Numbered from the stretch's first letter, positions 8,966 through 18,548 are shown. The stretch is DNA of 64,000 nucleotides from Methylobacterium sp. J-048 (GCF_022829515.1 NZ_JAKSYL010000084.1:1-64000), one strand, 5' to 3'. The notes: generated by a model from the sequence alone, not told the origin. Program-made: numbers and translations.

Positions 8966-9664
8966 ATGCTGCGACTGCAACCTGTGCCAAAGGTCATCAC
9001 CTTCGACTGCTACGGCACCCTAGTCCGGTGGCACGACGCTGTCCGGTCCGCGGCCCACGCGATCCTGGCCGGACGCCTCACGGAGCCCGATGCGCAAGCC
9101 CAATCGGTCGCTCTGGCTGACCGCCTGCGCAGCGCCGCCGTAGAGCGACAGCAGCGCCCGCCCTACTGCGATTATAAGTCCGTCCTGCGGTCTGCCCTCG
9201 CCGTAGCCCTCGCCGAGGCCGGTCATACAGCGAAGCCTAAGGACGAGGACATGCTGCTATCGACCCTCGGCCGGATCGACCCGCACCCCGACGTTCCGAC
9301 CGCGCTCGGTCGCTTGCGCGCACGCTACCGGCTCGCAATCATCAGCAACACCGACGACGACCTGATCGCCGGCACCATCGCGGCAATCGGGGTGCCGATC
9401 GACTTCGTCATCACCGCCGAGCAGGCCCGCGCCTACAAGCCCGACCACCGGCTCTTCCTGCACGCCTACGCTACCTTGGGCGTGACGAAGGAGGAGACCG
9501 TACACGTCGGCATGGGGCAGTTCACCGACCTCAAGGTCTGCCACGAACTCGGCATCCGGTCCGTGTGGATCGACCGGATCGGCGAGCCGCTGAACCCGGA
9601 CTGGCCGCCGCACGCCGAGCTGAACGACCTTGAGGGTTTGCCCGACATGCTGTCGGTCTCTTGA
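8966..9664 (+). CDS. HAD-superfamily hydrolase, haloacid dehalogenase type II-like
   Basis: 232 residues from ATG 8966; a GTG at 8954 would add four residues. HAD motif I is ITFDCYGTLVRW (nucleophile Asp), motif II is AIISNTDDD, and a motif III lysine lies in RAYKPDHRLF. Motif IV reads VHVGMGQFTDLKVC, where family members usually have HVGDS or similar with further acidic residues, so the final acidic cluster is reduced. The cap lies between motifs I and II. Closest in style to (S)-2-haloacid dehalogenases, but the substrate cannot be assigned. The gene stands alone and its codon use is less GC-biased than that of its neighbours. Confidence 0.75.
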   Translation: MLRLQPVPKVITFDCYGTLVRWHDAVRSAAHAILAGRLTEPDAQAQSVALADRLRSAAVERQQRPPYCDYKSVLRSALAVALAEAGHTAKPKDEDMLLSTLGRIDPHPDVPTALGRLRARYRLAIISNTDDDLIAGTIAAIGVPIDFVITAEQARAYKPDHRLFLHAYATLGVTKEETVHVGMGQFTDLKVCHELGIRSVWIDRIGEPLNPDWPPHAELNDLEGLPDMLSVS

Positions 9665-9933
9665 ACGGGTTCGGAGCCTGTCTGCGGGGCCGCAAAGAGT
9701 CGAGAGCGGGTGCTCTACGGCGATGCCTCATGCCTTTGGTTATCGCCTGGACGCAGACCGTCGCAAAACCGCCCTTCTCGGACAGCACCAAAATCAAGCG
9801 GATTGCATTCAGACCGTGCCGGAACACGGCGGATTGGGAGAGCTTTTCCGCGCAGGCTCGCACGAGCCGATCGCAACCGTAGAAGATGCCCCTGCGCGCG
9901 CGGATCGGCCACTGGCCGTGGACCGTCTCCGCC

Positions 9934-10497
9934 TCACGCCCTGAGGCTGTCGACCAGCACTGCCAGCGTGCCCGCGAAGGCCGTGGGGCTCGCGAACAGC
10001 CGCTCCATCAGCAGAGCCCCCTCCAGGGTGGCGATGACGTAGCGGGCGAGCACCGCGGGCTCCGAGCCAGACCGCACGCTGCCGTCCGCTTGCCCCGCGC
10101 GCAGGATCGCATCCAGCCAGGCGAGGTGCCCCTTGAAGAACGCCGCGATGTCGCCGCGCAGGCGCTCGGGGAGCGCCTCGCCCTCGATGGCGAGCGCCGC
10201 GCACAGGCAGCCGAGCCCCTGCTCGACGCCTCCGAGATAGAGCTGTCCGTAGGCCGCGATCCGGCCCGGGCCGTCCGGCACCTCGGCCTGGATCGCCGCC
10301 AGGGCTGCATCGTAGCGGTCGGCATAGGCCGCCACCAGCGCCGCCCCGAGATCGACCTTGGTCGGGAAATGGTGGTGGATGCTCGCCTTGCGGATGCCCA
10401 CCGCCTCGGCAAGGTCGGCGTAGCTGAACCCGGCATAGCCGCGCCCCCGGACCAGGGTCTCGGCCTGACTCAGCAGCTCGGCGCGGGTGTCTCGCAT
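9934..10497 (-). CDS. TetR-family transcriptional regulator
   Basis: 187 residues. The N-terminal helix-turn-helix at about 22-46 (FSYADLAEAVGIRKASIHHH) is typical TetR, with IHHHFPTKVDL after it. The C-terminal ligand domain contains LGCLCAALAIEGEALPERL, resembling the TetR_C group of AcuR-type regulators. It is divergent from the metallohydrolase operon. The shared spacer holds the near-palindrome CCTACTTAATGGTAGG (10587-10602), the kind of operator this subgroup uses, so it probably represses itself and possibly that operon. The effector is unknown. Confidence 0.88.
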   Translation of the reverse strand: MRDTRAELLSQAETLVRGRGYAGFSYADLAEAVGIRKASIHHHFPTKVDLGAALVAAYADRYDAALAAIQAEVPDGPGRIAAYGQLYLGGVEQGLGCLCAALAIEGEALPERLRGDIAAFFKGHLAWLDAILRAGQADGSVRSGSEPAVLARYVIATLEGALLMERLFASPTAFAGTLAVLVDSLRA

Positions 10498-10582
10498 CGC
10501 TCGGACATCGTCTCTCTCGACTCGCGCGAACGTGTGACCGCCCGGCGCCCGGCCCCCAATCTGCCACTTGACCGCCCAAAGA

Positions 10583-10603
10583 TCTACCTACTTAATGGTA
10601 GGC
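10583..10603. promoter_or_regulatory. Candidate TetR operator
   Basis: CTACC-TACTTAAT-GGTAG is an inverted repeat (10584-10601), also readable as CCTAC-TTAATG-GTAGG. It lies 86 bases before the TetR start and about 105 bases before the metallohydrolase start, in the divergent spacer. TetR-family operators are commonly palindromes with CTACC/GGTAG arms. Assignment is by position and symmetry only. Confidence 0.55.
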
Positions 10604-10705
10604 AATGAGAGTTCCTCCCAAGTCGCCCGCTGCGCCATCGTGCTCGGCGGGAAACGCCCGGCCATCGGGCGTCTTGGGAGAGGCTCAAAACAGGGAGGTT
10701 CCGGC

Positions 10706-11677
10706 ATGACGGCATCCGCCGTCCATCCAGGGGAATCCGCCGTCGCGGGCGGCGCCCTGTCGCGGCGTCACGCCCTGTTCGCCGGCCTCTGCCTGTGCTG
10801 CCTGCCAACCCTTGGCCGCGCCGCCGAGAGCTTCACGATGGAGGAGGTCGGCCCCGGCATCTTCGTGCGCAAGGGGCTGATCGCCGACGCCACACCCGAC
10901 AACGCCGACGCCATCGCCAATATCGGCTTCCTCGTCGGGCGGGACGGCGTGCTCGTCACCGAGACCGGCGGCAGCCTCGTGGACGGCCAGTGGCTGCGGG
11001 CCGAGATCGTCAAGCGCACGCCCAAGCCGATCACCCACGTGGTGCTGACCCATGTCCACCCGGACCACGTGTTCGGGGCCGGGGCCTTCGTGCAGGACAA
11101 GCCGGTCTTCATCGGCCATGCCAAGCTCGCCGAGGCGCTGGGCGCGCGGGGGGAGTTCTATCGCCAGCGCCTGATCGAGATGCTCGGCGAGGACCGCACC
11201 GGGCCGGTGGTCTACCCGACGATGAGCGTGGCCGACACGGCCGAGATCGACCTCGGCGACCGGCGCCTGACCTTCACGGCGCACGGGCCGGCCCATACCA
11301 GTTGCGACCTGTCGATGCGCGATTCCGGCAGCGGCCTGCTGTTTCCCGCCGACCTGCTGTTCGTGAACCGGATCCCGTCGCTGGACGGCAGCCTCAGGGG
11401 CTGGCTGACGGAGATCGACCGGCTGAAGGGCATGGGCGCGACCCGCGCCGTGCCGGGCCACGGGCCGGTCTCGGTCGATCTCGCCCCGGCGCTCGCCGAC
11501 CTCTCCGGCTACCTGACGGCGCTCCGGGACGGCACCCGCGCGGCCATCGCCAAGGATGTCCCGATCGGGAAGGCGGTGGCCAGCGTTGCACAGGACCAGC
11601 GGGACAAGTGGGCCCTGTTCGACACCTATAACGGCCGCAACGTCACCGTGGCCTACCAGGAACTCGAGTGGGAATAG
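10706..11677 (+). CDS. Tat-exported MBL-fold metallohydrolase, quinoprotein relay type
   Basis: 323 residues from ATG 10706, preceded by GGGAGG. The N terminus has a twin-arginine signal (SRRHALFAGLCLCCL, Arg20-Arg21). The metallo-beta-lactamase zinc motif is VVLTHVHPDHVFGAGAF (His116, His118, Asp120, His121), with later ligands in GPAHTSCDL and VPGHGPVS. With the following SoxYZ-like and rhodanese-like genes it matches the accessory set described as quinoprotein relay system zinc metallohydrolase, SoxYZ-like carrier and CXXCW protein, which usually accompanies periplasmic PQQ dehydrogenases. No such dehydrogenase is in the window. It is probably controlled by the divergent TetR. Confidence 0.85.
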   Translation: MTASAVHPGESAVAGGALSRRHALFAGLCLCCLPTLGRAAESFTMEEVGPGIFVRKGLIADATPDNADAIANIGFLVGRDGVLVTETGGSLVDGQWLRAEIVKRTPKPITHVVLTHVHPDHVFGAGAFVQDKPVFIGHAKLAEALGARGEFYRQRLIEMLGEDRTGPVVYPTMSVADTAEIDLGDRRLTFTAHGPAHTSCDLSMRDSGSGLLFPADLLFVNRIPSLDGSLRGWLTEIDRLKGMGATRAVPGHGPVSVDLAPALADLSGYLTALRDGTRAAIAKDVPIGKAVASVAQDQRDKWALFDTYNGRNVTVAYQELEWE

Positions 11678-11719
11678 TTTTTTAGAAACGCCATACTGAG
11701 AGCAACCGGGAGAAACGCC

Positions 11720-12538
11720 ATGACGCTCAGAACCGCACACACGGCAGCGCTCGCCCTCGTCCTCGCCACCACCGCCCTGGCGGGTCCCGCCTGGGCCGCC
11801 GGCGCCTCCGACACCGAGCAGGAGCGGACCGCGCGCTGGCAGGAGATCGCCAAGTCGATCTTCGGCGACCGCGCCATTGAGACCACCGACAGCCTGGTGA
11901 AGATCGACGCCCCCGCCCGGGCGCTCGACGCCGCCCTGGTGCCGATCACCCTGACCATGCCCGAGCCGTCCCGGATCAAGGCGGTCTCGCTGGTGATCGA
12001 CGACAACCCGGCGCCCTACGCGGCCAAGTTCGAGTTCGGGCCGGCCGCCGACCCGGCGGAGCTGAAGCTGCGGGTGCGGGTCAACAACTACACCGACATG
12101 CACGCCGTGGTGGAGACCCAGGACGGCAAACTCTACGAGGCCAAGCAGTTCGTGAAGGCGTCCGGCGGCTGCTCGGCCCCGATGGGCATGAGCGACGAGG
12201 AGGCCATGAAGGGCATGGGCGACATGCGCATGAAGTTCGCCGAGGCGGGAGCCGGCAAGCCCGTGGAGGCGACGCTGATGATCCGCCACCCGAACTTTTC
12301 CGGCATGCAGATGAACCAGGTTTCCCGCGACTACACGCCGGCCCGCTACATCGACAAGCTCACCGTCTCGGCCGGCGACAAGACGGTCTTCACCATGACG
12401 GGGGACATCTCGATCTCGTCGAACCCGGTGATCAACTTCGCGTTCAAGCCGGACGGCAAGCCGCTCCAGGTCGCGGCGAGCGACAATGCCGGGGGCAGCT
12501 GGCATCACAGCTTCACCCCGCCAAGCCCGACGAACTGA
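11720..12538 (+). CDS. Quinoprotein dehydrogenase-associated SoxYZ-like carrier protein
   Basis: 272 residues with a Sec signal peptide (cleavage about after AGPAWA). The first half resembles SoxY, whose carrier cysteine sits on a swinging arm; here it is Cys151 in KASGGCSAP, internal rather than C-terminal because the SoxZ-like domain (about 165-272, VEATLMIRHPNFSGMQMNQ) is fused behind it. This fused arrangement is characteristic of the carrier found with PQQ-dependent alcohol/aldehyde systems rather than true Sox thiosulfate oxidation. It lies 42 bases after the metallohydrolase and 2 bases before the next gene, so all three form an operon. The cargo on the cysteine is unknown. Confidence 0.88.
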   Translation: MTLRTAHTAALALVLATTALAGPAWAAGASDTEQERTARWQEIAKSIFGDRAIETTDSLVKIDAPARALDAALVPITLTMPEPSRIKAVSLVIDDNPAPYAAKFEFGPAADPAELKLRVRVNNYTDMHAVVETQDGKLYEAKQFVKASGGCSAPMGMSDEEAMKGMGDMRMKFAEAGAGKPVEATLMIRHPNFSGMQMNQVSRDYTPARYIDKLTVSAGDKTVFTMTGDISISSNPVINFAFKPDGKPLQVAASDNAGGSWHHSFTPPSPTN

Positions 12539-12540
12539 CC

Positions 12541-13134
12541 ATGCGCGCGACCCTGATCGGCCGGCTCGCGGCGGCTTTGGCCGCCGTCGGCTGCCTCGCC
12601 GCCGCGCCGGCGGATTCGCCCGTGAACGTGCCCGAGCCGGAGGGGCTCTATGCCGGCCCGCCCAAGGGTTACACCCCGCAGACGCTGGCCGGCGCCGCGG
12701 TGATCGACGCCGAGAAACTCGCCGCGCTGATGGCGGGGCCGGACAAGCCGGTTCTGATCGACGTCGCCGCCCCCGACCGCAAGCCGGCGAACTTCCCCGC
12801 CGGCCGCCTCTGGCTGCCGGTGCATCCCTCGATCCCCGGTTCGGTCTGGCTGCCGGAGGCCGGGGCCGAGCCCCTGGCGCCGGAGCGCGAGGCCCTGTTC
12901 TACACCCGGGTCGCCGAGCTGACCGGCGGCGATCGGGCCAAGCCCGTCGTGGTCTTCTGCCACGTCGAGTGCTGGGGCAGCTGGAATGCGGCCAAGCGCC
13001 TGGTCCGCAAGGGCTATACCGGCGTGCGCTGGTTCCCCGAGGGCGTCGAGGGCTGGCAGGAGACGCACGAGACCACGGCCCTGCGCGAGGACCCGGCCTG
13101 GAAGGCGGGGGCCGAACCGCAGGCGGGGCGCTGA
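12541..13134 (+). CDS. Rhodanese-like PQQ-catabolism-associated Cys/Cys-Trp motif protein
   Basis: 197 residues with a signal peptide (hydrophobic to about residue 22). The rhodanese-like part carries PVLIDVAAPDRKPANFPAGRLWLP and then VVVFCHVECWGSWNAAKRLV, where Cys140, Cys144 and Trp145 form the signature motif of this PQQ-associated family, with a spacing of three residues between the cysteines here. It probably handles a sulfur or redox group with the SoxYZ-like carrier encoded 2 bases upstream. It is the last gene of the TetR-adjacent operon; a compound repeat follows. Confidence 0.85.
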   Translation: MRATLIGRLAAALAAVGCLAAAPADSPVNVPEPEGLYAGPPKGYTPQTLAGAAVIDAEKLAALMAGPDKPVLIDVAAPDRKPANFPAGRLWLPVHPSIPGSVWLPEAGAEPLAPEREALFYTRVAELTGGDRAKPVVVFCHVECWGSWNAAKRLVRKGYTGVRWFPEGVEGWQETHETTALREDPAWKAGAEPQAGR

Positions 13135-13181
13135 CCGGCGGGGCCGGGCGGTGTATACCGCCCGGCGAAAAACGCCACGCG

Positions 13182-13429
13182 CTCTCCTCCCCCTTGCGGC
13201 TACGGGCTATACAGGTTTCAGTCAGAGCCTTGGTCATCCCGCTGGCGGAGGAGGCGCGGGTCCCCTCTCCCGTGCGGGAGAGGGACAGGGTGAGGGATGC
13301 CACTTCTCCGGAAAGACCTGGTCCCTCACCCCAACCCTCTCCCGCACGGGAGAGGGGGCGCGTCGCGGCCTGCGGCAGCGCCGGTGCCTCAAAACCGTGT
13401 AGGCCGTAACCCTTGCGGGGAGGGGAAAG
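13182..13429. repeat. Compound palindromic repeat, family B, copy 1
   Basis: The core CCCCTCTCCCGTGCGGGAG ... CTCCCGCACGGGAGAGGGGG encloses AGGGACAGGGTGAGGGATG and CCCTCACCCCAACCCTC. Outer arms (CTCCTCCCCCTTGCGGCTAC ... GCGGGGAGGGGAAAG) pair too. The core matches 48950-49040 in direct orientation at roughly nine bases in ten. It occupies most of the 400-base gap before panB, where nothing else was recognised. Confidence 0.85.
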
Positions 13430-13537
13430 CGTTTGCCCTTCAGAGGGTTGGTGTCATGCGCCAACCTATGGGTTCGGTGACTCGAACGAGGGACCACACC
13501 CACTCTCGACCCCGATGAGCCAAAAAAGGTCCGAACC

Positions 13538-14356
13538 ATGTCGCAGGTCGTGCAGTCCCGCCGGCTCCGAGCCGTCGACATCGGCAAGCGCAAGGCCGAG
13601 GGGCGCAAGATCATCGCGCTCACCGCCTACCATGCCCACACCGCCGGGATCGTCGATCCCTATTGCGACTTCATCCTGGTGGGCGATTCGCTCGGCATGG
13701 TGATGCACGGGATGGAATCGACCATCCCGGTCACCCTGGAGATGATGATCCTGCAGGCGCAGGCGGTGATCCGCGGCACCGCCAAGGCGCTGGTGGTGGT
13801 CGACATGCCGTTCGGCTCCTACGAGGCCAGCCGGGAGCAGGCCTTCCTCAACGCCTCCCGGGTGCTCAAGGAGACCGGGGCGGGGGCGATCAAGTTGGAG
13901 GGCGGGGCGCATTTCGCCGAGACGGTGGCGTTCCTGGTCCAGCGCGGCGTGCCGGTTATGGGCCATATCGGCCTCACCCCGCAGGCGGTGAACACGATGG
14001 GCGGGTTCAAGGTCCAGGGACGGGCTCCGGACGACGAGCGCCGCCTGCTGGAAGATGCCCGCGCGATCTCCGAGGCCGGCGCCTTCGCGATCGTGCTGGA
14101 GGGCATCGTCGAGCCGGTGGCGCGCGCCATCGCGACGTCGTCCCAGGTCACCGCCGCCACGATCGGCATCGGCGCCTCGGCGGTCTGCGACGGGCAGATC
14201 CTGGTGCTGGAGGACATGCTCGGCCTCTCCGAGAAGACCCCGAAATTCGTGCGCCAGTTCGGGTCGCTGCGGGGCCATATCGAGGAGGCCGTGAAGGCCT
14301 ACGCCGACGAGGTCCGGGCCGGGCGGTTCCCCGCCGACGATCATACCTACGGATAG
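13538..14356 (+). CDS. panB: 3-methyl-2-oxobutanoate hydroxymethyltransferase PanB
   Basis: First committed step of pantothenate synthesis: ketoisovalerate plus methylene-THF to ketopantoate. 272 residues, normal. Motifs: [36 protein letters not shown] (metal-binding Asp), [31 protein letters not shown], and [20 protein letters not shown]; the catalytic Glu lies in IVLEGIVEP. Most relatives have AYD in the first motif where this has AYH. It is a single gene preceded by repeat B; panC is not adjacent. Confidence 0.95.
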   Translation: MSQVVQSRRLRAVDIGKRKAEGRKIIALTAYHAHTAGIVDPYCDFILVGDSLGMVMHGMESTIPVTLEMMILQAQAVIRGTAKALVVVDMPFGSYEASREQAFLNASRVLKETGAGAIKLEGGAHFAETVAFLVQRGVPVMGHIGLTPQAVNTMGGFKVQGRAPDDERRLLEDARAISEAGAFAIVLEGIVEPVARAIATSSQVTAATIGIGASAVCDGQILVLEDMLGLSEKTPKFVRQFGSLRGHIEEAVKAYADEVRAGRFPADDHTYG

Positions 14357-14459
14357 GGCCTGCGGCTCGATCCACGCAGACCGCCCGGCCTTGGCCCTGA
14401 CGGGCAACAGCGCCATACGGGACGGCGAGGCCGCGCTGGCCTTGCCCGACCAGACGCCC

Positions 14460-15680
14460 ATGAGCACGCCCCATCACACCTCGACCGCGTCCAAGGGCGC
14501 GCCCTGGCCGATCGTCGCCAGCGGCCTCGTCGCCCTCGCGGTCGCCATGGGAATCGGCCGGTTCGCGTTCACGCCGCTGATGCCGCTGATGATGCGCGAC
14601 GGCACCCTGAGCGCCGCCGCGGGCGCCGAATGGGCGGCGGCGAACTATGTCGGGTATCTGGTCGGCGCCCTGACGGCGTCGGGGTTCGCGCGCGATCCGC
14701 GGCGGGGACTTCTCCTCAGCCTCGTCGGCGTGGCGCTCACCACGGTGGCGATGGCGGCGGTCGACCATGACGGGCCGGCCGGTCTCGGGATCGGATTGCG
14801 CGCCCTGGCTGGATTGTTCAGCGCCTGGGCCCTGGTCTGCGCCAGCGGCTGGTGCCTGGCCGAGCTCGCCCGGCGCGGCGTCGCGCAGTTCGGCGCATGG
14901 ATCTACACCGGCGTCGGCTTAGGGATCGCGCTCGCCGGCACGCTGGCCTGGCTCGGCGGAATCCAGCCGGCGGCCCGGCTGTGGCTCGAACTGGGACTGG
15001 TCGCGGGGCTCGGCACGGTGCTGGTCTGGTCCCTGTCCCGGAGGCAGGGCACGGCCCCGGCCCGGATCGAGGAGCGCGAAGCCGCTTCCTTGGTCCGACC
15101 CGCCCGGAGCGGGCAGGCGGCCCTGGTCCTGTGCTACGGCATCTTCGGGTTCGGCTACATCGTGCCGGCCACGTTCCTGCCCGCAATGGCGCGCGCGCTC
15201 GCCTCCGACCCAAGGGTGTTCGGCCTGACCTGGCCGCTGTTCGGCCTGGCCGCCGCCCTGTCGGTCGCGGCCGTGGCCCGCTGGCTGACGCGCGTGCCGC
15301 GCCAGTGCCTCTGGGCGGTGGCGCAGGGCGTGATGGCGCTCGGCACCGGCCTGCCCCTGGCCGCCCACGCCCTCTGGGCAGTCGCGGCCTCGGCGATCCT
15401 GGTGGGCGGCACGTTCATGGTCGCCACCATGGCGGGCCTGCAACTGGCCCGCGAGGCGCGGCCCGACAACCCGACACCGCTTCTCGCCCGCATGACCGCC
15501 GCCTTCGCGGCCGGACAGATCGTCGGCCCGGTTCTGGTGCGCCTCCTCGGCCCCGGCCGCTGGGCCGGCTGGGACGCGCTGGACTGCACCGGCGCCGTCG
15601 CGACCGTGCTGCTGGTGCTGACGGCGGTCTGGCTGTGGCGCACCGGGCGGCCATCGCCTGAGAGCTTGATGCCGGCCTGA
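14460..15680 (+). CDS. YbfB/YjiJ-family MFS transporter
   Basis: 406 residues from ATG 14460. About twelve hydrophobic segments. The N-terminal AVAMGIGRFAFTPLMPLM and AANYVGYLVGALTA are the conserved start of the YbfB/YjiJ group of major facilitator proteins, with the GxxAxDxRRG-like loop as GFARDPRRGLL. Inner-membrane transporter of unknown substrate; some relatives are linked to sugar or aromatic efflux, but this cannot be told from sequence. A TTG at 14391 is an alternative, less likely start. Confidence 0.82.
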   Translation: MSTPHHTSTASKGAPWPIVASGLVALAVAMGIGRFAFTPLMPLMMRDGTLSAAAGAEWAAANYVGYLVGALTASGFARDPRRGLLLSLVGVALTTVAMAAVDHDGPAGLGIGLRALAGLFSAWALVCASGWCLAELARRGVAQFGAWIYTGVGLGIALAGTLAWLGGIQPAARLWLELGLVAGLGTVLVWSLSRRQGTAPARIEEREAASLVRPARSGQAALVLCYGIFGFGYIVPATFLPAMARALASDPRVFGLTWPLFGLAAALSVAAVARWLTRVPRQCLWAVAQGVMALGTGLPLAAHALWAVAASAILVGGTFMVATMAGLQLAREARPDNPTPLLARMTAAFAAGQIVGPVLVRLLGPGRWAGWDALDCTGAVATVLLVLTAVWLWRTGRPSPESLMPA

Positions 15681-15744
15681 TGTGGCGTGGGGTCGACAAT
15701 GTCGCCTCCGCGACCGTCGGTGCGTACGCGCCGAGCGCGGTAAA

Positions 15745-16740
15745 TTACCCCACCCGCCGCGACGGCAGCCGCAGCCCCGGGGCCGGCCTTTCCAAAAGAA
15801 CCTCCCGCCGGAAGCGCACCAGCCGGGCCGGCCGGCCGGCGGTGCCGCGGGTGATCGCCTCGGTCTCCTCCACCAGCCCCTGCTGGGCCACGAGGCGGCG
15901 AAAGTTCTGCTTGTGCAGCTGCGTGCCCGAGAGCGCCTCGACGGTGCGCTGGAGCTGGAGCAGGGTGAAGGCCGGGGGCATCAGCTCGAACACCACCGGG
16001 CGATACTTGATCTTGCCGCGTAAGCGGCCGATCGCGGTCGCCAGAACCCGGCGGTGGTCGAAGGCCATGGGCACGCCGGCCGGGTCGTTCGGCACCGCCG
16101 GGCCGGCATTGCCCCGCGCCTCCGGGATCAGGCCGGCCTCGAACAGCAACTCGTAGCGCTCGAGCACCCGCTCCTCGTTCCAGGTGCCGCCGTTCATCCC
16201 GAAGGTGAGGCCGAGCCGGTCGAGGCGGCGGGTCCGGATTGCGCAATCCTCGGGCTCGGCCGCCCAGGCCGCGAGCCGCGTCTCGATCGCGTCGAGCTGG
16301 GGCGGGCGGCCCTTCCTAAAATCCTCGTACGGGAGGTAGCGGTACCAGTTCTGCCACGCCGCCTCAGCAAGGCCGGCCGGGCGCTCCTCGCGGACCAGGG
16401 CCAGATAGGCCACCGAGAGCGCGTGCGCCTCCGGGGCCTCGTCGCCGCCGGAGCGGTCGCGGTCGCCGAAGGTGTAGAGCTGCTCGACATAGCCGAGGCG
16501 CTGGTGGGTCTGCCGCTCGACCCAGGCGCGCAGGCCGCGCTCCAGGGTGGCGTGCTCGGGCACGAGCGGCCCGGCCGGCAGGCCGTCGCCGCGGCCCGGC
16601 GCTTGGTCCGGGACCCGGATGGTCAGGGCGCGCGGCTCCCCCTTGGTCGCCGCGACGATCACCGCGACGAGGCCCACGGAGGAGCGCTCCGGCAGGGCCT
16701 GTACCCCACCCGCACCCGTCTGCGCCTCGCCGACCGTCAT
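15745..16740 (-). CDS. NUDIX-related NAD-metabolism regulator, NadQ/NrtR-like
   Basis: 331 residues from ATG 16740 with GAGGGG upstream. N-terminal NUDIX-like domain (about 20-150) without an intact hydrolase box; it includes LRAWVERQTHQRLGYVEQLYTFGDRDR, the effector-site segment of NrtR-type proteins, and HALSVAYLALV. The C-terminal part is a winged helix: ELMPPAFTLLQLQRTVEAL, QLHKQNFRRLVAQQGLVEET, GRPARLVRF. Alphaproteobacterial members regulate NAD synthesis or salvage by sensing an NAD-pathway metabolite. No NAD gene is adjacent here, so its targets would be elsewhere. Divergent from thiE. Confidence 0.78.
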   Translation of the reverse strand: MTVGEAQTGAGGVQALPERSSVGLVAVIVAATKGEPRALTIRVPDQAPGRGDGLPAGPLVPEHATLERGLRAWVERQTHQRLGYVEQLYTFGDRDRSGGDEAPEAHALSVAYLALVREERPAGLAEAAWQNWYRYLPYEDFRKGRPPQLDAIETRLAAWAAEPEDCAIRTRRLDRLGLTFGMNGGTWNEERVLERYELLFEAGLIPEARGNAGPAVPNDPAGVPMAFDHRRVLATAIGRLRGKIKYRPVVFELMPPAFTLLQLQRTVEALSGTQLHKQNFRRLVAQQGLVEETEAITRGTAGRPARLVRFRREVLLERPAPGLRLPSRRVG

Positions 16741-16934
16741 CGCCCCTCGAAACCCTCTCCCGCCGGGCGCGGGATTCTTTCAGACCGGATCCATCCCTAT
16801 AGGGGGACAGGATCGCCCCGCGTCAACGCGGCCGTGTGACCGGACGGGTTGCCAAGCCGGCGACCGCTGCCCAAACAGGGCCGCCGGAGATGTGCCGGCG
16901 CGGGGCCAATTCCGGCGAGGGGCAGGCGACCACG

Positions 16935-17645
16935 ATGGCAGCGAGCGCGACCTCCGCGACGGCCGGGAGCCGGCCCGTCGACCTGCGGCTCTACGGCCTC
17001 CTCGATGTCGGAATCTGCGGCGCCGACGGCGACCACCTGGCCCGGCTCGCCGCCGACGCCGTGATGGGGGGCGCCACCCTGCTCCAATACCGCGAGAAGG
17101 ACATCCCGGATGCCCGCGCCGCCCTCGCGCGGATCCGCGCGATCCAGGCGGCCGTGGGGGGCCGGGTGCCGGTCCTGGTCAACGACCGGGTCGACCTCGC
17201 TTTGGCGGCGGGGGCGGACGGGGTGCATCTCGGCCAGAGCGATCTCCACTCGGCCGAGGCGCGCCGCCTCCTGGGGGAGGGGGCGATCATCGGGCTGACC
17301 GTGAAGAATGCCGCCCAGGCCGACGAGCTGTACCGGCTCCCGGTGGACTACGCCTGCATCGGCGGCGTGTTCGCCACCACCAGCAAGGACAATCCCGACC
17401 CGCCGGTCGGCCTCGACGGGTTTTCGCGTATCGCCTTCCGGGCCCGGCTCGCCCGGGGCGCGGGCCTGCCGCTCGGCGCCATCGCGGGGATCGGCCTGCA
17501 CAACGCCGCCCCGGTAATCGCCGCGGGGGCGGACGGCGTCGCGGTGATCACCGCCCTGTTCGGCACCGAGCCGGTGCGGCAGCGCGCCCGGGAGCTGCGC
17601 GCGGCCATCGACGCCGCCCTGGCGGCGCGGGGAGCCGCCCGATGA
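16935..17645 (+). CDS. thiE: Thiamine phosphate synthase ThiE
   Basis: Couples HMP-PP and THZ-P to thiamine monophosphate. 236 residues from ATG 16935; an in-frame ATG at 16836 would add 33 unconserved residues. TIM-barrel signatures: LLQYREKD (pyrophosphate binding), [34 protein letters not shown] in place of the usual IGxSx[17 protein letters not shown], and [20 protein letters not shown]. The stop overlaps the thiD start as ATGA, so the two are one operon. No TPP riboswitch was found upstream. Confidence 0.92.
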   Translation: MAASATSATAGSRPVDLRLYGLLDVGICGADGDHLARLAADAVMGGATLLQYREKDIPDARAALARIRAIQAAVGGRVPVLVNDRVDLALAAGADGVHLGQSDLHSAEARRLLGEGAIIGLTVKNAAQADELYRLPVDYACIGGVFATTSKDNPDPPVGLDGFSRIAFRARLARGAGLPLGAIAGIGLHNAAPVIAAGADGVAVITALFGTEPVRQRARELRAAIDAALAARGAAR

Positions 17646-18457
17646 GCGGCGCTAGCCCGATCGCGGTCACGATCGCCGGCTCGGATTCCGGCGGCGGCGC
17701 CGGCATCCAGGCCGATCTGAAAACCTTCTCGGCGCTCGGCGTCTACGGCGCCAGCGTGATCACGGCGCTGACCGCGCAGAACACACGAGGCGTCCAGGGC
17801 ATCCACGACGTGCCGGCGGATTTCGTGGCCCGGCAGATCGACAGCGTCTTCTCCGACCTCGCGGTCGACGCCGTGAAGATCGGTATGCTGTCGCAGATCG
17901 CGGTGATCGAAGCGGTGGCCGACGGGCTGGTGCGGCATGCCGCCACGATCCCGGTGGTCCTCGATCCCGTGATGGTCGCCACCAGCGGCGACCGGCTGAT
18001 CTCCGAGGACGCCGTGGCGGCGCTCCGGGACCGGTTGCTGACGCGGGCCGACCTGATCACCCCCAACCTGCCGGAGGCGGCGGTGCTGCTCGGCGAGGCC
18101 GTGGCCGAGGACGAGGCCGGAGCGGCAGCCCAGGCCCGGCGGCTGGTGGCGCTCGGCGCCCGCGCGGTGCTGATCAAGGGCGGCCACGGGACTGGCGCCC
18201 TGAGCGTCGATCACCTCGTGACCGCCGACGGCCACGCGCAGACCTTCGCGGCCCCGCGCATCGCCACGCACAACACCCACGGGACCGGCTGCACCCTCTC
18301 CTCCGCGATCACGGCCGGGCTCGCCCGGAGGCTGACGCTGCCGGAGGCGGTGGCTGCCGCCAAGGACTACCTCACGGCGGCGCTCAGCGCGGCCGACCGG
18401 TTGGAGATCGGCTCCGGTCACGGCCCGGTCCACCACTTTCACGCGATCTGGTCCTAA
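17642..18457 (+). CDS. thiD: Hydroxymethylpyrimidine/phosphomethylpyrimidine kinase ThiD
   Basis: Phosphorylates HMP and then HMP-P for ThiE. 271 residues, family length. Ribokinase-fold motifs: [20 protein letters not shown] at the N terminus, [56 protein letters not shown], and the catalytic/anion-hole [15 protein letters not shown]. Translation is coupled to thiE by a 4-base overlap. The two genes give pyrimidine kinase plus condensing enzyme; the remaining thiamine genes are not here. Confidence 0.95.
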   Translation: MSGASPIAVTIAGSDSGGGAGIQADLKTFSALGVYGASVITALTAQNTRGVQGIHDVPADFVARQIDSVFSDLAVDAVKIGMLSQIAVIEAVADGLVRHAATIPVVLDPVMVATSGDRLISEDAVAALRDRLLTRADLITPNLPEAAVLLGEAVAEDEAGAAAQARRLVALGARAVLIKGGHGTGALSVDHLVTADGHAQTFAAPRIATHNTHGTGCTLSSAITAGLARRLTLPEAVAAAKDYLTAALSAADRLEIGSGHGPVHHFHAIWS

Positions 18458-18548
18458 CTTAAGCGGGGTGCCCGCCTTGCGTCCGGGCGGCGATTGCGTT
18501 TGAAGAAGCGCACGATCGTTCGGATAACGGAACGGCCTGGGTGGACCG

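Noticed and set aside
16741-16934. TPP riboswitch upstream of thiE
   Set aside because: No CTGAGA ... ACCCGTGAACCTGA-type core was found in the spacer.
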